Part shown: positions 27,812 to 37,635 of the stretch, piece after piece
How the letters are laid out: the number at the start of each line of letters is the position of its first letter
Position numbering within the stretch: the first letter of the stretch is position 1
Origin: Bacilli bacterium
GTDB taxonomy: Bacteria > Bacillota_I > Bacilli_A > RF39 > UBA660
Reading direction: 5' to 3'
Assembly (NCBI GenBank): GCA_017886705.1
Contig: JAGHJJ010000016.1
Location: forward strand, 1-39,236
Length of the DNA: 39,236 nucleotides
Made by a program: the position numbers and the translations under genes
Notes under the pieces: model-generated
Database searches by the model: none
What the model was told of the DNA's origin: nothing
Seen by the model: the letters and a program-made list of their open reading frames with translations, nothing else

Positions 27812-30333
27812 TGATATGCTTTTAGTATTTTTTTGATACCCTTTTCATTGCTTTTTTCTAGACTACTTGGAACATATTCATGTTGTTCATTCAATTTTTC
27901 TAACAATTCTTTTACTTCGGTTTCTGCTTCTTCTGGATTGTATCTATTCATTCCTATTCTGTGAATTGTATTTAATAAATATATTCCTTCCTCAGTAGAT
28001 GGATTTATTTCTATTCTGCTTTCTGAAGTTTTTGATGGAATGTAATATTTACTTTCTTGATCATGCATTATATCAAATATCTGGTGTGCTTTTTTTCTTT
28101 CTATTTTATATAAATCTTGACAAATAGAATTATGATTTCTTAAAATTAGTTCTTCTGCATTTGGTAAAGAGCTTTGATATATAAAAGGAATTTTCTCACT
28201 TTCCAATTTTAATGAGATGGTTTCTGATAAATAGCTTTCTATTATGTTTTTCATACTACTTTCTTGATATATATTTTCTTCATAATTCATCTTATCTCTG
28301 ATTAGACCTAACCAGTTTACAAATTCCTTTAGTGTAGGTGTTTCTCTATATTTGTCTAAATCTTGACCGTTATAGTAGGCATCTATTTTTATATTAGCAG
28401 GACTTATTTTTAAACTTTCAAGATTATTATTCATCTGAATCGTAGTTTCAAACATCATAGTTGGATATTCTCTTTTAGTATTTAAAGTTGGCAACTTGTC
28501 ATATCCGCATTCTAATTCTTTAGCAATATATTCATTACCATTTATTATTGTTGTTGTATCAAGTATGTGAATTCCTACCTTTTTGCTTCCATCTTGATTA
28601 TAGGCTATTGAAAAAGCAAAAGGCTCTACTCCTTCTATTTGAAATGTTCTTACTGTGTCAGTTGTTTTAAATTCAGGATACCCTTTTCTATGATTTCCCT
28701 TTATGCCATCATTAAGCAAATATTCATATATTTCTCCTCTTTGTTCATTATTAAAATATTGAACTTTATTATTTTGAACATTGCTTTTTTCATAGTTGTC
28801 ATCAAATATTTCTATTTCTTCTATATCTGTCAATACTTTTTCTGTACTTTGATAGCCCTTACCTTTGATATATTCTTTAAATTCTTCTATTCTTAGATAA
28901 TATTTATCTTGCTCTTCTTTAGTTAATTCTACTTCTTTATTTATAAATAATTTTATTATTTCTTTATAATATACTGGTTCTATATAGTCAAATCCTTGAT
29001 TTTGAAGTTTTAATTTATAATTTTTAATAAAGTTATCTAATACTAATAGAACAATGTGTTCTTTTCTTCTAGTGATTACTTTGTTGCTACCGTGGTCTTC
29101 TTTTTCTTTATAAGTTGTTCTAGCTCTAGTAAATTCTTCTATTTCAAGTAGCTTTTTGATATACTCGTAATTTCTATCATCTTGCATTAATTTATTTAAT
29201 ATATCATAGTAAACACTGGTATCCTCATCTTCTATTTCATAAAATACTGGTTTTATTCTTGTAAATTCTTTTTCTATATTTTTTAAAAATGCTTTTTCCC
29301 AGCGATTTTCTTCTTTATTAATATTTTTTCTCTTTTGTTTTATTACATCTATAGCTAAAATAGTTAGTTCTTCTAATTCATACTCTGGTAAATTTAGCAT
29401 ATGATTTAATAGTTCTTTAACCTCTTCTGGAATAAATCGTACTGGCATATTACTATATTCTGATGTGTATTTACCTAATACTAATTTTCTTAAAATTCTT
29501 TGGAAGTCTTTTTCAATTTCATTTTTTGGTTCTATAAAATCATAATTTTCGATTAATTCTTCATTTGCTAATTCTGGATTTGTTAATAGTTTAATTTGCG
29601 CATTGTCTAACTCTTTTAGATGTATTATGCACTCTAAAAGTTGATGACATTTTCTAAGTTCTGATGTCATATCTTCTAGCTTTTCTTTTAAGGAAGAGTA
29701 TTCTTCTTTATTCATTTGGGCATATATTAGTTTTTTTGAAGTAGGAAGCCCTTGTTTTATATTACTATCTACAGCTACCATACGATAAATATTTTCAGTC
29801 ATTTCTTTTTTATATGATTTTTGTTCTTGTAGTGCTTTCGTATAGATACTTTGCAGTTCTTTTAGAATTGATAATCTTTCATTATAAAATCCTGTTTCTT
29901 TATATAATTGAAATTTTTCTTTTGCCTCGTCTGATATCCAATAATTAATTAACTCTATGTCTGAAATTGTCTTTTTTCTTCTTTCTTCTAATCTTGATTC
30001 TCTTGGTGTATCATTTGTAGTTCTTCTTTCTTCTACTGGTGCTGGTTGATTTCGCATCCATCTAAATTTTTCATCAATTGCTTTAATTTCTTTAAATTCT
30101 ATTTGAGTTTCTAAAGCAAGTTCATCTTGACCCTTGTTTTTATAACTTCTGTTTTGTGCTCTGTTACTTCTTTTCATCGCAATTAATGTTTTACTAATTT
30201 CCGATAATTTATCGTCAGTCAGTTCTTCTCCAAGTTGTCTTTCTAATTCTTGTAGATTTTCTACATTCTTTATGTATGATATTGCTTCCTTAACTATTTC
30301 TATATACTCTTCTTTTCTTTTTCTCATATTCAC
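27790..30333 (-). CDS. 847-aa protein with helical N-terminal half and C-terminal degenerate RNB (RNase II/R-like) domain
   Basis: FQIEGVEPFAFSIAYNQDGSKKVGIHILDTTTI matches RNB FTID..DARDFDDAV...VAIADVS without catalytic Asp; IIESYLSETISLKLESEKIPFIYQSSLPNAEELI matches [10 protein letters not shown]...[15 protein letters not shown]. Confidence 0.7.
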   Translation of the reverse strand: MNMRKRKEEYIEIVKEAISYIKNVENLQELERQLGEELTDDKLSEISKTLIAMKRSNRAQNRSYKNKGQDELALETQIEFKEIKAIDEKFRWMRNQPAPVEERRTTNDTPRESRLEERRKKTISDIELINYWISDEAKEKFQLYKETGFYNERLSILKELQSIYTKALQEQKSYKKEMTENIYRMVAVDSNIKQGLPTSKKLIYAQMNKEEYSSLKEKLEDMTSELRKCHQLLECIIHLKELDNAQIKLLTNPELANEELIENYDFIEPKNEIEKDFQRILRKLVLGKYTSEYSNMPVRFIPEEVKELLNHMLNLPEYELEELTILAIDVIKQKRKNINKEENRWEKAFLKNIEKEFTRIKPVFYEIEDEDTSVYYDILNKLMQDDRNYEYIKKLLEIEEFTRARTTYKEKEDHGSNKVITRRKEHIVLLVLDNFIKNYKLKLQNQGFDYIEPVYYKEIIKLFINKEVELTKEEQDKYYLRIEEFKEYIKGKGYQSTEKVLTDIEEIEIFDDNYEKSNVQNNKVQYFNNEQRGEIYEYLLNDGIKGNHRKGYPEFKTTDTVRTFQIEGVEPFAFSIAYNQDGSKKVGIHILDTTTIINGNEYIAKELECGYDKLPTLNTKREYPTMMFETTIQMNNNLESLKISPANIKIDAYYNGQDLDKYRETPTLKEFVNWLGLIRDKMNYEENIYQESSMKNIIESYLSETISLKLESEKIPFIYQSSLPNAEELILRNHNSICQDLYKIERKKAHQIFDIMHDQESKYYIPSKTSESRIEINPSTEEGIYLLNTIHRIGMNRYNPEEAETEVKELLEKLNEQHEYVPSSLEKSNEKGIKKILKAYQKKVGQA

Positions 30334-30342
30334 CCGTTCCTT

Positions 30343-31140
30343 TTATTTCTTTATTAGTTTTTTTACTAGAAATTTTTCTATTCCATCTTCATTATTAGAG
30401 GTTGTTATCGCTTTTGATTTTTCTTTTACTTCTGGTAGTGCATTTCCCATGGCGACACCTAAACCTACTCGTTCGATTACCTCTAAATCATTTAATCCAT
30501 CTCCAAAAAATATCATTTCTTGTGTACTTATTCCTAAATTTTGTCCTAATGTTTCTAAGGTATTTGCTTTATTAATGTTTTTTGGATTGATAATTAGCCA
30601 TTGATCTTTACTATTTGAGTTTTGCATTATAAAGCAATTCACATTAGAAAATTTCCGGGTAATCAACTGATAATTGGTATTGACATCTTCTCCTATTTTT
30701 AGAAATATATTCATTCTGGCTATTTTTTCTTGTATATCTTCTACTTTATCTATTTGTGTTTTTTCTACAATAAATGGTAACAATTCACTTGTAATTTTAT
30801 AAGCGTAATATTTTGTCCCTGATATTAAATATATTTGTTTTGATATTTCTTCTACTTCTTGTATTATTTGGTTTGCTTCTTGATGAGTGATGTATCCCAT
30901 CCATTCTTCTTCCTGTCTATTAACATCATAAATAGTTACTCCATTATTTACAATTACATGTGTAAAAATATCTATGGGAACTGCATTTATTGTATCTTCT
31001 AATGTCCTAGCGGTTGCACCTACTACTTTGTAACCTTCTCTTTTTAAACTTCTTAATATCTCTTCGGTTTTTGGTAATACTTTTTTATCATCCGTTAGTA
31101 AAGTACCATCAAAATCCATTGAAATTAACTTATATCCCAT
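30343..31140 (-). CDS. HAD-superfamily hydrolase, Cof-type
   Basis: SMDFDGTLLTDDKK, GATAR, FFGDGLNDLEVI, GVAMGNALPEVK. Confidence 0.93.
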   Translation of the reverse strand: MGYKLISMDFDGTLLTDDKKVLPKTEEILRSLKREGYKVVGATARTLEDTINAVPIDIFTHVIVNNGVTIYDVNRQEEEWMGYITHQEANQIIQEVEEISKQIYLISGTKYYAYKITSELLPFIVEKTQIDKVEDIQEKIARMNIFLKIGEDVNTNYQLITRKFSNVNCFIMQNSNSKDQWLIINPKNINKANTLETLGQNLGISTQEMIFFGDGLNDLEVIERVGLGVAMGNALPEVKEKSKAITTSNNEDGIEKFLVKKLIKK

Positions 31141-31211
31141 ACTACTTCCTTTCTTGTCTTTATCATACTATTTCATTTATTAAAATACAATCATTTATTT
31201 TAAAAATAATA

Positions 31212-31240
31212 AAAAAAGAAATAGAATTCCTCTATTTCAA
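31212..31240 (-). terminator. Intrinsic terminator
   Basis: GAAATAGA-ATTCC-TCTATTTC, T tract on the minus strand. Confidence 0.75.
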
Positions 31241-32650
31241 ATTTTTTATACTTTCTCTTGCTTGATACTTAGCTAGATTCCATTCTCTAAAGTCTTTGGT
31301 TTCAAAATCTCTTTTTTGTAAATATTTCTTTAATAATTTTTTTGCATCTTTATCTTTTACTTCTTCTAAGAAATCTACTAACTCAGGGATGTTATCGGCA
31401 TGATTATTCATTAGATAGTAAATATCAATATCATTTTTCTTTTGATATCTATCAATATTTCTTATGGCTATTACTTTGTCTATATTTATATAATTGATGA
31501 TTACATATACTGTAATTATGATTATCATATAACTTTTTACGATATTAAATTTATCTTTTATAATATAGATAATCGTTGGTATTAGACAGATTGTTTCAGT
31601 AAATAGACTAATGTATACTAATAATCTTAATAGAGTATAACCAAATTCTTGTTCATATAAATACATTCTAATAAATGAAGAAATTATAATGATAAACGTT
31701 AGAAATACTAATAGTATTGATAAAGCTTTTATTTTTTTATTATCATTTTTGTTATCATATTTTTTCGTATATAAGATTACACATAAATTTATTAGGGATA
31801 CTACCATTAATTGGAAGAAGCCTTGTCTTGCATATTCAGCATACGTAATTGTTGAACCTACTGAATGAAGTAATAAAGATTTTATTTGTATTATATCAAA
31901 AATAATATAGATAATATTTAATACTATTAATAATAATTTGATTGTATCCGTTTCTTTCTTTTTTTCTTTGATGATTCCTTCTCCATCACGATCTTCTTCT
32001 TGATAGTTAGAAAGTAAATATAATAATAATGCTGAAAAATAGATAAAGAATGCTATTATTATTAATACTCTAGCGATGATATTTCCAAATTTTATATGAT
32101 TTATTGCTTTGGCAGGGATGTTTAATATATTTGATATTAAATCATTAAAAATCATATCTGCTGATGATAATAGAATAAGTACCACTATTATAATTGGTAG
32201 AATAATTAAAATAGATTTTAGTTTCTTTTTTAATTCCTTCTTTAAATGTATTTTTTTGTTTATTCCTTCTTTTACTTTGCGAAAGACTTCACCAATATAT
32301 TCTAAAGGATTTAGTATAATACAAAATCCATCACCTATTAAATCTATTACTTTAAAAGTAGGTCTTATTGTCATAATAAATAGTAAAATTGTTAATATTG
32401 TTATTACTATAAAGTTTAATATTTTGAAGAATAAGCTATCAAAAATAAAGTAAGTTAACGATAATAAAAATATTGGTATTAGTAAAATTAGACCTTTTTT
32501 ATTATTAATTTTATTATTCTTTTTTAATATTTTATAAATTATCCATACCAATGGAATATTAAATAATATTACTGATAATCCTAGTTTTGTTCCGTAATAC
32601 ATAATACAAAACCAGATTGCTAATAAAAATATATATATTAAATTAACCAT
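31232..32650 (-). CDS. Polytopic membrane protein, DUF4173/DUF4153-like
   Basis: Multiple TM helices and YAEYARQGFFQLMVVSLINL signature; ATG at 32650 overlaps the stop of the upstream HTH gene. Confidence 0.7.
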   Translation of the reverse strand: MVNLIYIFLLAIWFCIMYYGTKLGLSVILFNIPLVWIIYKILKKNNKINNKKGLILLIPIFLLSLTYFIFDSLFFKILNFIVITILTILLFIMTIRPTFKVIDLIGDGFCIILNPLEYIGEVFRKVKEGINKKIHLKKELKKKLKSILIILPIIIVVLILLSSADMIFNDLISNILNIPAKAINHIKFGNIIARVLIIIAFFIYFSALLLYLLSNYQEEDRDGEGIIKEKKKETDTIKLLLIVLNIIYIIFDIIQIKSLLLHSVGSTITYAEYARQGFFQLMVVSLINLCVILYTKKYDNKNDNKKIKALSILLVFLTFIIIISSFIRMYLYEQEFGYTLLRLLVYISLFTETICLIPTIIYIIKDKFNIVKSYMIIIITVYVIINYINIDKVIAIRNIDRYQKKNDIDIYYLMNNHADNIPELVDFLEEVKDKDAKKLLKKYLQKRDFETKDFREWNLAKYQARESIKNLK

Positions 32651-32861
32651 GTTCTTCATCCCTTTCATAATCTAGAATATCTCCTGGTTTACAATCTAGC
32701 ACTTCACAAATTTTATTTAATGTAGAAAATCTAATTGCCTTTCCTTTATTTGTTTTTAATATCGAAAGATTTGCTTGCGTAATTCCAACCTTTTCTGCTA
32801 GTTCTTGAGATGATATTTTTCTTTTTGCCATCATAACATCTAAGTTCACAATTATTGCCAT
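32643..32861 (-). CDS. Small XRE-family HTH regulator (YozG-like)
   Basis: MAKRKISSQELAEKVGITQANLSILKTNKGKAIRFSTLNKICEVLDCKPGDILDY. Confidence 0.9.
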   Translation of the reverse strand: MAIIVNLDVMMAKRKISSQELAEKVGITQANLSILKTNKGKAIRFSTLNKICEVLDCKPGDILDYERDEEHG

Positions 32862-32873
32862 AACTACCTCCTT

Positions 32874-33341
32874 CTATATTGTTAAATCATTCTCTTCTTT
32901 GTATTCTGTTGCTTGTTTAAATAATTCACTTAATAAATATAAAGCAATTCCTACCCCGATAAATAAAATAGTAAAGAATGTTAGGGATATTTTTACAGCA
33001 ATCGTATAAGTTGGATATACAAAGATAGATAGTAGTAGAGCTATTAAAATTATGATTCCGATGATGAAACTTATCCACATCGTCTCTTTTAAATATTTAA
33101 CCATAATCATACTAAATGGATTTTCTATTTTTAACAGTTTAAACAACTTTATGAATTGGTATACTAACATTAAAAATAAAATTCCACTTGGATAGATTAA
33201 AAATACTAATAAATCAAATTTAATATTTAAAACTTCTAATATTTTCCATAAACAAAGTAATAATATGACTCCTATCACTATACTGATTTTTAATAAAATA
33301 CTTATTGTGGTTGCGATGATTTTAGTTTTATCTTTTTTCAT
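32874..33341 (-). CDS. DUF2975-like membrane protein
   Basis: Four predicted TM helices, NPFSMIMVKYLKE motif, adjacent to a YozG-like regulator. Confidence 0.7.
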   Translation of the reverse strand: MKKDKTKIIATTISILLKISIVIGVILLLCLWKILEVLNIKFDLLVFLIYPSGILFLMLVYQFIKLFKLLKIENPFSMIMVKYLKETMWISFIIGIIILIALLLSIFVYPTYTIAVKISLTFFTILFIGVGIALYLLSELFKQATEYKEENDLTI

Positions 33342-33430
33342 TATTTTTCCTCCTTTTGATATTATTATATTCTATTTATATTAAATGTCAATATATTTTT
33401 ATTGTTTTTCGATATTTTATTATTGAATAA

Positions 33431-33453
33431 AAAGAACTATTTTCTAGTTCTTT
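33431..33453 (-). terminator. Intrinsic terminator after the transglutaminase-like gene
   Basis: AAAGAACTA-TTTTC-TAGTTCTTT followed by T-rich sequence on the minus strand. Confidence 0.75.
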
Positions 33454-34309
33454 ATTTCATATCAGTAGTTTCTATTTCTGGATACCATTCTGGATTGTCC
33501 ATTTTATAATCGTCCATTGTTGTTTGTTTTAATCCATTATAATAACGTTTTGATGTTCTTGGTACACTTGTAGCGACTGTAGAATCAAAAAAATAATATT
33601 TCCCCTTATATTTTATAATATTCCACATATGAGGTCCTGTTGTATTTCCTGATACACCATATGATTCTATTCCAATATTTTGAAAAATCATTTGACTTGC
33701 TTTGGCAAAACCTGCACATACTGCATTCTTATTAATAAATACGTTATATGCTGATTGGTTTTTAGCCATATATGTAAAGGAGCGATCGTAATCTGAATTT
33801 TCTCCCATCCATTCATAGACATATTTAATTTTTTCATAATCACTCATATTTTTTGTTTCTTCTTTAATTCTATAAACGATTCGTTCTATTCTACTGATGT
33901 TTATTTGTTCTAAAAGTATTATAGTTGCATTATTTACTTTTATTTTATAGTTTCCATCATTATCCCAAGAATAAGTTACACTTCCAAAATTTAATAATTC
34001 TGGATGATCTACTTTTATCGCATCTAATACCTTTTCTACACTTGTTTCTTCATCCGTTATTTGTATATTTATTTTTCCATTATAAATTTTAGTTCCCTTC
34101 ACTAATTCCCTATATATCTTTTTTTCTGTAGTGTTTAAAAAGTTATTATAAATTCTTTCATCTGATGCGTATAAATCATTTATATAAGTAGAGCTTTTTT
34201 TGTCTACGTAAGGATTTTTTTCTATTAGAAAAAAATATGTATTATATAAATAGAAAGATAATATTAGTAGTACTATTGTAAGTATCTTATTGCTTTTAAA
34301 GAAAGTCAT
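33452..34309 (-). CDS. Membrane-anchored transglutaminase-like protein
   Basis: NKNAVCAGFAKASQMIFQNIGIESYGVSGNTTGPHMWNIIKYKGKYYFFDST: Cys/His/Asp triad; N-terminal TM. Confidence 0.85.
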   Translation of the reverse strand: MTFFKSNKILTIVLLILSFYLYNTYFFLIEKNPYVDKKSSTYINDLYASDERIYNNFLNTTEKKIYRELVKGTKIYNGKINIQITDEETSVEKVLDAIKVDHPELLNFGSVTYSWDNDGNYKIKVNNATIILLEQINISRIERIVYRIKEETKNMSDYEKIKYVYEWMGENSDYDRSFTYMAKNQSAYNVFINKNAVCAGFAKASQMIFQNIGIESYGVSGNTTGPHMWNIIKYKGKYYFFDSTVATSVPRTSKRYYNGLKQTTMDDYKMDNPEWYPEIETTDMK

Positions 34310-34656
34310 TGTTTTTTCTCCTCATATGTGTATACTCCTGATATATAGGCTAACCATAGATATATAAGCATTGGGAAAATCAAACCTAATAATCCTACTA
34401 TTTTTCCATGACCATAAGCGTCTGTAACTATAAATGGGAAAAAGATACACATAATTGTTAAAATTAATAATCTATCTGGTAAGCAAATTAATCCTAATGC
34501 TAAGACCATTAACAATATAGGAGAAAGTTTTAATCCTTTTAAAAAGTAATAGATATTTACGATAGGAATTATTCCTTTCCACCATGGTTCTCCACTTTTT
34601 GAAATAAAACCAGGTATGGATATTATAAGACACACTAAACATACTACTAAATACAT
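34306..34656 (-). CDS. Small membrane protein, DUF5684-like
   Basis: SGEPWWKGIIPIVNIYYFLKGL motif and TM helices; overlaps downstream gene start by 4 nt. Confidence 0.65.
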   Translation of the reverse strand: MYLVVCLVCLIISIPGFISKSGEPWWKGIIPIVNIYYFLKGLKLSPILLMVLALGLICLPDRLLILTIMCIFFPFIVTDAYGHGKIVGLLGLIFPMLIYLWLAYISGVYTYEEKKQ

Positions 34657-34708
34657 ATACTCACCTTAATTTTATTATATAACCATTTTTTTTAATTGAA
34701 CAGAAAAA

Positions 34709-34732
34709 AAGAAACTGACTTTACAGTTTCTT
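34709..34732 (-). terminator. Intrinsic terminator of the ftsEX-M23 cluster
   Basis: AAGAAACTG-ACTTTA-CAGTTTCTT followed by a T tract on the minus strand. Confidence 0.8.
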
Positions 34733-35960
34733 ACCTTCCATACCACCAAGAATATAATCCACTAGGGAATCCTATATAGTTTCTTGGATTTAATGTGCTT
34801 CTTTGATAAGTAGCCCAGGTACATCCTCCACCTTTGTTCCAATCACATGTAGTAATTTCTAAGTGTAGATGTGGTCCTGATGAGTTACCAGTTGATCCCA
34901 TGCGCCCTATTACGGTATCTGGTGTTACTATTTGTCCTACATTAACATACCATGCTGATAAATGAGCATAGGTAGAATATAGGTATCTTCCATTTGTATA
35001 ATGTCTTATTTTTAATACTAAGGCTCCAGCATTATCATAGTATTTGGCAAAGACAACACCTGTTGCGATTGGATGAATTTCAATATTTGAATAATTTCTA
35101 TTTCCAAGGTCAATTCCTAAATGACCGTTGTTCATCCAATTTTGAGTTACATATCCACTTTCCATTGGTCTAAAGAAGCCTGCTGCTGATGGTGGCATAA
35201 CATTTCCTGCTCCTCCACCACCGCTACTTCCGCCTCCACTTGATGCATGTTCTCTGTCATATCTAATTTGACATTGTTGAATATTTTCGGTTTCTCCGCA
35301 ACCAATAGATTCATAATATTTTACGTTTGCTTTGGCGGCATCGATTTGTTCTTGTACTCCTGGCATAGCATCTTTTAGTGCTTTTGTATCAGCGTTGATT
35401 CTTTCTTTTTCACTTTCTAATTCTGTTTGTAAGTTCTTTTGTTCTGTCTGCTTTGTAGTCAAGTCTTCTTGTTGCTGTTTATTTTTAGCAATTAAGTCTT
35501 CTAATTCTTTCATGATTTTATCATTATATTCTGTTAATTGTTCTACTACTGACATACGATAAATCATATCTGTAATACTAGTTGCTCCAAAAGCATACTC
35601 TAAATAAGCATTTTCTCCGTTTGCTAATTGATAATATTCTAGTATTTTTTTACTTTCTTCACTTTTTTCTTTTATTTCTTGATTACTTTGATCAATTTCA
35701 GTTTGAAGAGTTCCGATTTCCTCTACAATCTTATCTAACTCTGCTTCAATTTCTGCAATTCTTGCTTTTATTTCCGCTACTTCTTTATCATTTTTAGCAA
35801 CTTTGTCTTGCTTTGCTTGTAAATCAGCTGTATATTTTTCTACTTCTGCTCTAAACTCTGCTAGAGTATTGGCACTTGCCTGGGCATCCATAGGTAGTAT
35901 GATATAGGATGCAATAATAGAGATTAGAACTAGAAAAGATATTATTTTATATTTTTTCAT
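34731..35960 (-). CDS. Secreted coiled-coil M23-family peptidase (EnvC/NlpD-like)
   Basis: Signal peptide, long coiled coil, Gly/Ser linker, M23 motifs NGHLGIDLGN and GPHLHLEIT. Confidence 0.9.
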   Translation of the reverse strand: MKKYKIISFLVLISIIASYIILPMDAQASANTLAEFRAEVEKYTADLQAKQDKVAKNDKEVAEIKARIAEIEAELDKIVEEIGTLQTEIDQSNQEIKEKSEESKKILEYYQLANGENAYLEYAFGATSITDMIYRMSVVEQLTEYNDKIMKELEDLIAKNKQQQEDLTTKQTEQKNLQTELESEKERINADTKALKDAMPGVQEQIDAAKANVKYYESIGCGETENIQQCQIRYDREHASSGGGSSGGGGAGNVMPPSAAGFFRPMESGYVTQNWMNNGHLGIDLGNRNYSNIEIHPIATGVVFAKYYDNAGALVLKIRHYTNGRYLYSTYAHLSAWYVNVGQIVTPDTVIGRMGSTGNSSGPHLHLEITTCDWNKGGGCTWATYQRSTLNPRNYIGFPSGLYSWWYGR

Positions 35961-36865
35961 TATATCTTCAAATACTTTCTTACGGCACTGGCACTACCAA
36001 CCATACCTACTAAAATACCAATTATTACAACAATTCCAGCAGTTGAATAAATAAATGGTTCTGGTTCTATTAATTGAATTAACTGAGTAAATAAATAACC
36101 ATCAAAATGTTTATAGAATGCTAAGTATCCATAAGTAGTAAATATTACTGGTACAATGGAACCTAATAGACCCAAAATCATACCTTCAATAATGAATGGT
36201 GTTTTGATAGTAAAGTTACTTGCTCCAACTAATCTCATGATACCTATTTCTCTTCTTCTTGCTGATATCGTTAGTTTAATTGTATTTATAATTAAGAATA
36301 CAGTTACAATAACTAAGGCAATTACTACACCATATGTTACTTTTTCAATAGATGAGAATGCTGTTACCATTTTATCTACCATTCCTTCACCGTATCTTAC
36401 AGTATTTACATGGTCTATCCTTTCAATTCTAGCAGCTATATTTGATATTTTTTCTACATCTTTTACTTTTACTTGGAATGTGTCTTTTAGGGGACTTTCC
36501 TCATTACTCCATTCGTCTAGTACTGTATCAAACACTTCTGATTCTTCTTGCATTTCTTCTTTTACTTGTTGCTTTGATGCAAAAACAAGACTTTTTTTAT
36601 TGACATTTGGAATTGATTTTATTTCATTTTCTACTAGTTGTATATCTTCTTCTGTTACATTATTATTTAAAAATATTACAATAGTCAAGTCTTTTTCAAT
36701 TTCTTTCGTGAAGTTTTGAACATTAAATGATGCCATAATAGCTATGGCTACTATAATCAGTGTAATGGTAATACAAGAGATGGATGCTAAAGATAAGCTA
36801 AAGTTCCTGATTACACTTTTAAAGGCATCTCTAATGCTTCTTCCTAACATTCTAAATATTCTCAT
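35960..36865 (-). CDS. ftsX: Cell division protein FtsX
   Basis: RMLGRSIRDAFKSVIRNFSLSLASI, ARRREIGIMRLVGASNFTIKTPFIIEGMILGLLGS. Confidence 0.94.
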   Translation of the reverse strand: MRIFRMLGRSIRDAFKSVIRNFSLSLASISCITITLIIVAIAIMASFNVQNFTKEIEKDLTIVIFLNNNVTEEDIQLVENEIKSIPNVNKKSLVFASKQQVKEEMQEESEVFDTVLDEWSNEESPLKDTFQVKVKDVEKISNIAARIERIDHVNTVRYGEGMVDKMVTAFSSIEKVTYGVVIALVIVTVFLIINTIKLTISARRREIGIMRLVGASNFTIKTPFIIEGMILGLLGSIVPVIFTTYGYLAFYKHFDGYLFTQLIQLIEPEPFIYSTAGIVVIIGILVGMVGSASAVRKYLKI

Positions 36866-37550
36866 CTATATAAGTTCCTTTCTGCTTAAAGTTAACCAAA
36901 TGTCCGTCCTTTAAAGTTACTACTTGCTTTTTCATGCTATTAACAATTTCTTTATCATGTGTTGCCATAATAATGGTTGTTCCTCTTGTCTTATTAATAT
37001 TGTCTAATACTTTCATAATTTCCATACTTCTCTCTGGATCTAGATTTCCAGTTGGCTCATCACATAATAATAATTTAGGATCATTTACAATAGCTCTAGC
37101 AATCGCAACACGTTGTTGCTCTCCTCCTGATAACTGGTCAGGATAGTTATGCACTTTATTTTTTAATCCTACTTCTTCTAGTGCTCTTAATACCTTCGTT
37201 CTTGTTTTTTCTTTACTAGCACCTATTACTTCCATAGCAAAGGCTACATTTTCATATACCGTCAGTTTAGGTAGTAGACGATAATCTTGGAAAACGATTC
37301 CAAGTTTTCTTCTCAATTTATATACTTTTGTATTTCTAAGTTTTGCTACATCAAGTCCACCAACAATTATTTGACCTTTCGTTGGCTTTTCCTCACGATA
37401 TAGCATCTTGATTAATGTACTTTTTCCACTACCAGACCCGCCAATTACGAAAGTAAAAGAACCTTTTTCAATAGCAAGATTTAAATCATAGATTGCTGTG
37501 ACTCCATTTTTATATTTTTTCTCTACATTTTTTATTCTGATTAAGTCCAT
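36852..37550 (-). CDS. ftsE: Cell division ATP-binding protein FtsE
   Basis: GGSGSGKSTL, LSGGEQQRVAIARA, LLCDEPTGNLDP; ATG at 37550 with GGAGG. Confidence 0.95.
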   Translation of the reverse strand: MDLIRIKNVEKKYKNGVTAIYDLNLAIEKGSFTFVIGGSGSGKSTLIKMLYREEKPTKGQIIVGGLDVAKLRNTKVYKLRRKLGIVFQDYRLLPKLTVYENVAFAMEVIGASKEKTRTKVLRALEEVGLKNKVHNYPDQLSGGEQQRVAIARAIVNDPKLLLCDEPTGNLDPERSMEIMKVLDNINKTRGTTIIMATHDKEIVNSMKKQVVTLKDGHLVNFKQKGTYIDENI

Positions 37551-37635
37551 ATTTACCTCCATCCTAGTATATTTCATTATATCATATATTTCGACATAAC
37601 AAAAGAGGAGTTTTGTGAAATCTCTCCCCTTAACA

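Noticed and set aside
33071-33079. Isolated perfect DnaA box TTATCCACA
   Set aside because: A single occurrence is compatible with chance in this window and has no neighbouring boxes.
36156-36719. 187-aa plus-strand ORF antisense to ftsX
   Set aside because: Low-complexity Ser/Thr/Ile-rich mirror of a clear ftsX frame; no ribosome-binding site or family match.
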